Shown one piece after another: positions 7,127 to 10,680 of a DNA stretch of 10,680 nucleotides. This DNA is from Burkholderiales bacterium (GTDB taxonomy: Bacteria > Pseudomonadota > Gammaproteobacteria > Burkholderiales > Usitatibacteraceae), in assembly GCA_017880705.1 (NCBI GenBank), contig JADGRS010000069.1:1-10680 (forward strand), written 5' to 3'. Made by a program: the position numbers and the translations under genes. Under the pieces are notes generated by a model. That model did no database searches. It was not told where the DNA came from and was given only the letters and a program-made list of their open reading frames with translations. Position 1 is the stretch's first letter. Every line of letters starts with the position of its first letter.

Positions 7127-7155
7127 TTGACTCCCGGGGGGGCAACGCTTAGGAT
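7127..7155 (+). promoter_or_regulatory. Predicted sigma-70 promoter of psrA-fadE operon
   Basis: TTGACT (7127-7132, five of six matches to the -35 consensus) and TAGGAT (7150-7155, four of six matches to the -10) are separated by exactly 17 bp. Transcription would start near 7162, inside the palindrome at 7158-7179. A second possible -10, TAGAAT (7155-7160), has the wrong spacing to this -35. The promoter overlaps the putative frameshifted tail of the upstream gene. Confidence 0.55.
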
Positions 7156-7157
7156 AG

Positions 7158-7179
7158 AATTCAAACGAGCGTTTGAATT
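7158..7179. promoter_or_regulatory. PsrA-type operator, 22-bp perfect palindrome
   Basis: AATTCAAACG-AG-CGTTTGAATT: two 10-bp arms in perfect inverted repeat around a 2-bp centre. The core CAAAC-4 nt-GTTTG matches the known binding pattern of PsrA, the TetR-family regulator of fatty-acid degradation in pseudomonads (G/C-AAAC, short spacer, GTTT-G/C). It lies over the predicted transcription start and 13 bp before the regulator's own ATG, so binding should block transcription of the regulator and the downstream beta-oxidation genes. A further copy of one half (GCGTTTAA, 7182-7189) follows 13 bp after the matching part of the palindrome and might be an auxiliary half-site. Confidence 0.85.
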
Positions 7180-7192
7180 AGGCGTTTAACCC

Positions 7193-7909
7193 ATGGCCGC
7201 TTCCCGTCCCGCACGAAAAGGCGTCGCCATCGACGCGACCTCCGCGGACACCAAGACCCGCATCCTCGACGCGGCCGAGAGCCTGTTCATGGAGCACGGC
7301 TTCGAGGCGACGAGCCTGAGGAGCCTGACGACCGCCGCTGGCGTAAACCTCGCCGCGGTCAACTACCACTTCGGCACGAAGGAAGTGCTTTTCCAGGCGG
7401 TCCTCACGCGGCGCCTCGATCCGATGAACCAGGAGCGGATCAAGCTGCTGAAGGGCGTCGAGCGCGAGGCGCAGGGCCGCGCGCTCTCGTGCGAGAAGGT
7501 CCTCTTCGCGATGCTCATCCCGGCGCTGAAGATCGCGCGCGACGAGAAGCGCGGCGGCAAGAACTTCCTGCGGCTCCTGGGGCGCGCGTACGCCGACCCG
7601 GCGCCCTTCATCCGCCACTTCCTCTCGGGCCAGTACGCCGAGATGATCGGCCTCTACAAGGAAGCGTTCCTCAAGGCGCTGCCGCACCTGTCGCGGCAGG
7701 AGCTCACGTGGCGCCTGCATTTCGTGATGGGCGCGCTTTCGTATACGCTCGCGGGCACCGACGCGGTGAAGCTCTTCGCGCAGATGACCGCCGTGGAAAA
7801 GTACGACGACGAGCTGCTGCTGCAGCGGCTCGCCCCGTTCCTCGTCGCGGGGCTCAAGGCTCCCGCGCTCGCGGATTCGCGAAAGCTCGAGCTGGTCTCG
7901 GGCGACTGA
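7193..7909 (+). CDS. psrA: TetR-family regulator of fatty-acid degradation, PsrA type
   Basis: A 238-residue TetR-family repressor. The N-terminal DNA-binding region (about 21-68) reads TKTRILDAAESLFMEHGFEATSLR with the recognition segment AAGVNLAAVNYHFGTKE, close to Pseudomonas PsrA (AGVNLAAVNYHFGSK). The C-terminal domain (about 80-225) also resembles PsrA, with FLRLLGRAYADP and WRLHFVMGALSYTLAGTDAV. PsrA-type proteins release DNA when long-chain fatty acids or acyl-CoAs bind. The betaproteobacterial counterpart has been called FadP, so that name may be equally apt. About 18 extra polar residues precede the usual TetR start; the ATG at 7193 has only a weak ribosome site (TTAGG further upstream). 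The gene sits directly behind its probable operator and 13 bp before fadE, so it likely represses itself and the operon. Confidence 0.9.
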   Translation: MAASRPARKGVAIDATSADTKTRILDAAESLFMEHGFEATSLRSLTTAAGVNLAAVNYHFGTKEVLFQAVLTRRLDPMNQERIKLLKGVEREAQGRALSCEKVLFAMLIPALKIARDEKRGGKNFLRLLGRAYADPAPFIRHFLSGQYAEMIGLYKEAFLKALPHLSRQELTWRLHFVMGALSYTLAGTDAVKLFAQMTAVEKYDDELLLQRLAPFLVAGLKAPALADSRKLELVSGD

Positions 7910-7922
7910 GAAGGAGACGAAT

Positions 7923-10415
7923 ATGCATACGCTATTCCTGCTGGGCGCCATTTTCGCCGCGATCCTGGTGGCCGGCGCGCTCGCCTATCACCGCGCCAAC
8001 GCGTTCGCGTGGTCGCTCGCGATGGCCGCGGGCGTCGCGGCGCTCACATTCGCGACGGGCACCCCGCTCGCGGTGCTCACCGTGCTGTGGGTCGCGGTGG
8101 GAATCTTCGCCGCGTTCGGCATCGTGAAGCCGCTGCGACGCGCGAGCGTCTCGCGCCTCTTCTTCGGCATCTACAAGAAGGTCCTGCCGCAGGTCTCGCA
8201 GACCGAGCAGGAAGCCCTCGACGCCGGCAGCATCTGGTGGGACGCGGATCTATTCACCGGCAAGCCCGATTGGGGAAAGCTCCTCGCCTATCCCGAGGCG
8301 AGGCTCTCCGCGGACGAGCGCGCGTTCATCGAAGGTCCCGTCGAGGAGCTGTGCGGAATGCTCGACGAGTGGGACATCACGCACCAGCGCATGGACCTGC
8401 CGCCCGAGGTGTGGAAGTTCATTCGCGAGAAGGGCTTCCTCGGGATCATCATTCCGAAGTCCTTCGGCGGCCTCGGGTTCTCGGCGTTCGCGCACTCGGA
8501 GATCGTGACCAAGATCTCGACGCGCAGTGGCACCGCGGCGGTGACGGTGATGGTCCCCAACTCCCTCGGGCCGGCCGAGCTGCTCATCCATTACGGCACC
8601 GACGAGCAGAAGAACCATTACCTGCCGCGCCTCGCCAAGGGGCTCGAGATTCCGTGCTTCGCGCTCACCAATCCGGAAGCGGGCTCGGACGCCGGCGCGA
8701 TCCCGGACTTCGGCATCGTCTGCAAGGGCATGCACGAGGGCCGCGAGGTCGTGGGCGTGCGCCTCACGTGGGACAAGCGCTACATCACGCTCGGCCCCGT
8801 GGCGACGATCCTGGGCCTCGCGTTCAAGCTCTTCGATCCCGAGAAGCTCATCGGCGACAAGGAAGACATCGGCATCACGCTCGCGTTGATCCCGACCTCC
8901 CACAAGGGCGTGAACATCGGGCGGCGCCACATTCCGCTTTCCGGCGCCTTCATGAACGGCCCCAACCACGGCACCGACGTCTTCATCCCGATGTCGTGGA
9001 TCATCGGCGGCGAGAAGCAGGTGGGCAACGGCTGGCGCATGCTGGTCGAGTGCCTCGCCGCGGGGCGTTCGATCTCGCTCCCGTCGATGTCGATGGCTGC
9101 CGGCAAGCTCTCCACGCGCGCGACCGGCGCCTATGCGCGCATCCGCTCGCAGTTCAAGACGCCCATCGGAAAATTCGAGGGCGTGGAGGAGCCGCTCGCG
9201 CGCATCGGGGGCAACACCTACATGATGGATGCGACCCGCAGGCTCACGATGACCGCCCTCGACCTGGGCGAGAAGCCCTCGGTCATCTCGGCGATCTGCA
9301 AGTACCACATGACCGAGCGCATGCGCTCCATCCTGAACGACGCCATGGACATCCACGGCGGCAAGGGCATCATGATGGGGCCGAACAACTACCTGGGCGG
9401 CGCCTACCAGTCGATCCCGATCGCGATCACCGTCGAGGGCGCCAACATCCTCACGCGCTCGCTCATCATCTTCGGCCAGGGCGCGATCCGCTGCCATCCG
9501 TTCGTGCTGAAGGAGATCGCGGCGGTAGGCGCTGACGACCTCGTCGCGTTCGACCGCGCGTTCTGGGGCCACATGGCGTTCACCATCTCGAACGCCGCGC
9601 GTTCGTCGTACCTCGGGATCACGGGCGGCGAGACCGTCACCGTCGCCGGGCCGCTCGAGACGCGGCGTTACCTGCAGATGATGACGCGCTTCTCGTCGGC
9701 CTTCGCGCTTCTCTCGGACATCTCGATGTTCGTGATCGGCGGGAGCTTGAAGCGCCGCGAGAAGATCTCCGCGCGCCTGGGCGACATCCTCTCGCTTCTC
9801 TACATCGCCTCGGCGACGGTGAAGCGCTTCAACGACGAGGGCCGCCAGAAGGAAGACCGGCCGCTCCTCGACTGGGCGATGTTCGACACGTTCTTCAAGC
9901 TGCAGGTCGCGATGGACGGCGTGCTCGACAACTTCCCAAATCGCTGGGTCGCCGCCTGGATGCGCATGCTCGTGTTCCCGAAGGGGCTCACTTTGAACGC
10001 GCCGTTCGACAAGGTGGGCGCGAAGGTCGCGGCGATCCTCATCACGCCAGGCCCGGCGCGCGATCGCCTCACCGCCGGCGCGTACATCCCGCGTGACGAA
10101 AACGACGTCATCGGCCGGCTCGAGTTCGCGATGGAGGCCGTGGTGAAGGCCGAGACCATCGAGGCGAAGATGCGCAAGGCGACGAAGGATGGCCTCCTCA
10201 CGCAGCGCACGGTGGAGGAGCGCCGCACGGTGGCGCTCGCGCAGGGAATCATCACCCAGGCCGACGTCGAGCATCTCGAATACACCGATCGCCTGCGCCG
10301 CGACGTCGTCAAGGTGGACGACTTCGAGAACGACCTCGGGCGCGGCGCGAAATCGCAGGAGGAGCCATGGCAGCCTACGGACTCGAAGAAAAAGGTCGCC
10401 GCGACGTCTATGTGA
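7923..10415 (+). CDS. fadE: FadE-type acyl-CoA dehydrogenase, membrane-anchored
   Basis: Long (830-residue) acyl-CoA dehydrogenase that oxidises acyl-CoA to trans-2-enoyl-CoA with FAD, the first step of beta-oxidation. It matches E. coli FadE (814 residues) along its length. Residues 1-70 form about three hydrophobic segments, which in FadE tether the enzyme to the inner membrane; then come FFGIYKKVLPQVSQTE (80-95), the dehydrogenase core with CFALTNPEAGSDAGAIPD (about 245-262), LTWDKRYITL, DIHGGKGIMMG and the catalytic base Glu505 in ITVEGANILTRS. The C-terminal FadE-specific region follows, with GGSLKRREKISARLGDILS. AAGGAG (7911-7916) stands 6 nt before the ATG. The last 49 bp overlap the thiolase gene in another frame, coding a lysine-rich tail (KSQEEPWQPTDSKKKVAATS). 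Probably controlled from the PsrA-type operator upstream; no internal promoter is evident. Confidence 0.97.
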   Translation: MHTLFLLGAIFAAILVAGALAYHRANAFAWSLAMAAGVAALTFATGTPLAVLTVLWVAVGIFAAFGIVKPLRRASVSRLFFGIYKKVLPQVSQTEQEALDAGSIWWDADLFTGKPDWGKLLAYPEARLSADERAFIEGPVEELCGMLDEWDITHQRMDLPPEVWKFIREKGFLGIIIPKSFGGLGFSAFAHSEIVTKISTRSGTAAVTVMVPNSLGPAELLIHYGTDEQKNHYLPRLAKGLEIPCFALTNPEAGSDAGAIPDFGIVCKGMHEGREVVGVRLTWDKRYITLGPVATILGLAFKLFDPEKLIGDKEDIGITLALIPTSHKGVNIGRRHIPLSGAFMNGPNHGTDVFIPMSWIIGGEKQVGNGWRMLVECLAAGRSISLPSMSMAAGKLSTRATGAYARIRSQFKTPIGKFEGVEEPLARIGGNTYMMDATRRLTMTALDLGEKPSVISAICKYHMTERMRSILNDAMDIHGGKGIMMGPNNYLGGAYQSIPIAITVEGANILTRSLIIFGQGAIRCHPFVLKEIAAVGADDLVAFDRAFWGHMAFTISNAARSSYLGITGGETVTVAGPLETRRYLQMMTRFSSAFALLSDISMFVIGGSLKRREKISARLGDILSLLYIASATVKRFNDEGRQKEDRPLLDWAMFDTFFKLQVAMDGVLDNFPNRWVAAWMRMLVFPKGLTLNAPFDKVGAKVAAILITPGPARDRLTAGAYIPRDENDVIGRLEFAMEAVVKAETIEAKMRKATKDGLLTQRTVEERRTVALAQGIITQADVEHLEYTDRLRRDVVKVDDFENDLGRGAKSQEEPWQPTDSKKKVAATSM
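10357..10364 (+). promoter_or_regulatory. Ribosome binding site of thiolase gene, inside fadE
   Basis: AGGAGGAG lies 2 nt before the ATG at 10367 and within the end of fadE. It fixes the thiolase start despite the 49-bp overlap, because the protein from this ATG reads directly into the conserved thiolase N-terminus. Confidence 0.75.
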
Positions 10416-10680
10416 TCGACGGGGCGCGCACCCCGTTCCTCAAGGCGAAGACGGGGCTGGGGCCGTTCACCGGCTCCGACCTCGCGGTGAACGCGGGTCG
10501 GGCGCTTCTCATGCGCCAGCCATTCGAACCCGATGCGTTCGACGAGGTGATCGTCGGCGCGGCGATGCCGTCGGCGGATGAGGCGAACATCGCGCGCGTC
10601 GTGTCGCTGCGGCTCGGCTGCGGCGACAAGGTCCCCGCATGGACCGTGATGCGCAACTGCGCTTCGGGACTGCAGGCCCT
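10367..10680 (+). CDS. Acetyl-CoA C-acyltransferase (thiolase), 5' part
   Basis: The start of a thiolase, the last enzyme of beta-oxidation, which cleaves 3-ketoacyl-CoA with CoA to give acetyl-CoA and a shortened acyl-CoA. The 104 visible codons carry the thiolase N-terminal pattern: DVYVIDGARTPFLKAKTG (13-30), FDEVIVGAAMPSADEANIARVVSLR (about 63-87) and the active-site cysteine Cys98 in MRNCASGLQA. The EANIAR and WTVMRNCAS strings suggest the FadI / trifunctional-beta-subunit branch rather than the acetoacetyl-CoA PhaA branch, but the C-terminal two thirds are missing and this is tentative. It overlaps fadE by 49 bp and so is co-transcribed; a FadJ/FadB-type partner would be expected downstream, outside the window. 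Confidence 0.93.
   Translation, partial: MAAYGLEEKGRRDVYVIDGARTPFLKAKTGLGPFTGSDLAVNAGRALLMRQPFEPDAFDEVIVGAAMPSADEANIARVVSLRLGCGDKVPAWTVMRNCASGLQA

Noticed and set aside
8009..9535. 508-codon plus-strand open frame inside fadE in another frame
   Set aside because: Arg/His/Gly-rich shadow of the fadE frame without any recognisable domain.
8250..10274. Very long open frame (674 codons) on the minus strand opposite fadE
   Set aside because: Same Arg/His/Glu/Asp-rich mirror composition, fully opposite a conserved enzyme; no motif, no credible start context.
1..10680. Search for CRISPR arrays, tRNA/rRNA genes, insertion sequences, phage or toxin-antitoxin genes, and defence systems
   Set aside because: No regularly spaced repeats, clover-leaf sequences, transposase motifs or paired small toxin-like genes were seen; the window is almost fully occupied by identified metabolic and transport genes.

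Overview
The window is GC-rich, densely packed bacterial DNA with strong G/C bias at third codon positions. It looks like a chromosomal segment from a proteobacterium, most likely a Betaproteobacterium. The support for this is the tripartite tricarboxylate transporter with a Bug-type binding protein, the split YeeE/YedE pair, and a PsrA/FadP-type regulator next to a FadE-type acyl-CoA dehydrogenase. This taxonomic placement is inferred from gene content. No RNA genes, insertion sequences, phage genes or CRISPR arrays were seen.

Left arm, minus strand (1-2711): a divergent trypsin-fold secreted protein (2711 to 1950) is followed by a CstA-family carbon-starvation transporter (1890 to beyond the left edge). 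CstA lacks only about its last 70 residues because the window ends.

Central arm, plus strand (2774-about 7150): tctC-tctB-tctA encode a complete tripartite tricarboxylate transporter (periplasmic binding protein, small membrane subunit, large membrane subunit). They are followed, 19 bp downstream, by two half-size YeeE/YedE (sulfur-transport family) membrane proteins and an unrecognised small soluble protein. Overlaps of 4 bp or gaps of under 20 bp link all six genes, so they are probably one transcript. The last gene appears to carry a single-base frameshift near its 3' end.

Right arm, plus strand (7127-10680): a TetR regulator of the PsrA type, a large membrane-anchored FadE-type acyl-CoA dehydrogenase and the start of a thiolase form a beta-oxidation operon. 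A perfect 22-bp palindrome (10-bp arms) matching the known PsrA operator pattern lies over the predicted transcription start. This suggests an autorepressed fatty-acid-degradation operon induced by fatty acids or acyl-CoAs.

Most of the window is ordinary uptake and catabolism. I did not find a convincing new multi-gene system. The points most worth a second look are the protease-like protein whose catalytic serine is replaced by threonine, the operator/promoter overlap ahead of the regulator, the frameshifted small gene, and the linkage of a TTT transporter with a sulfur-transport pair.
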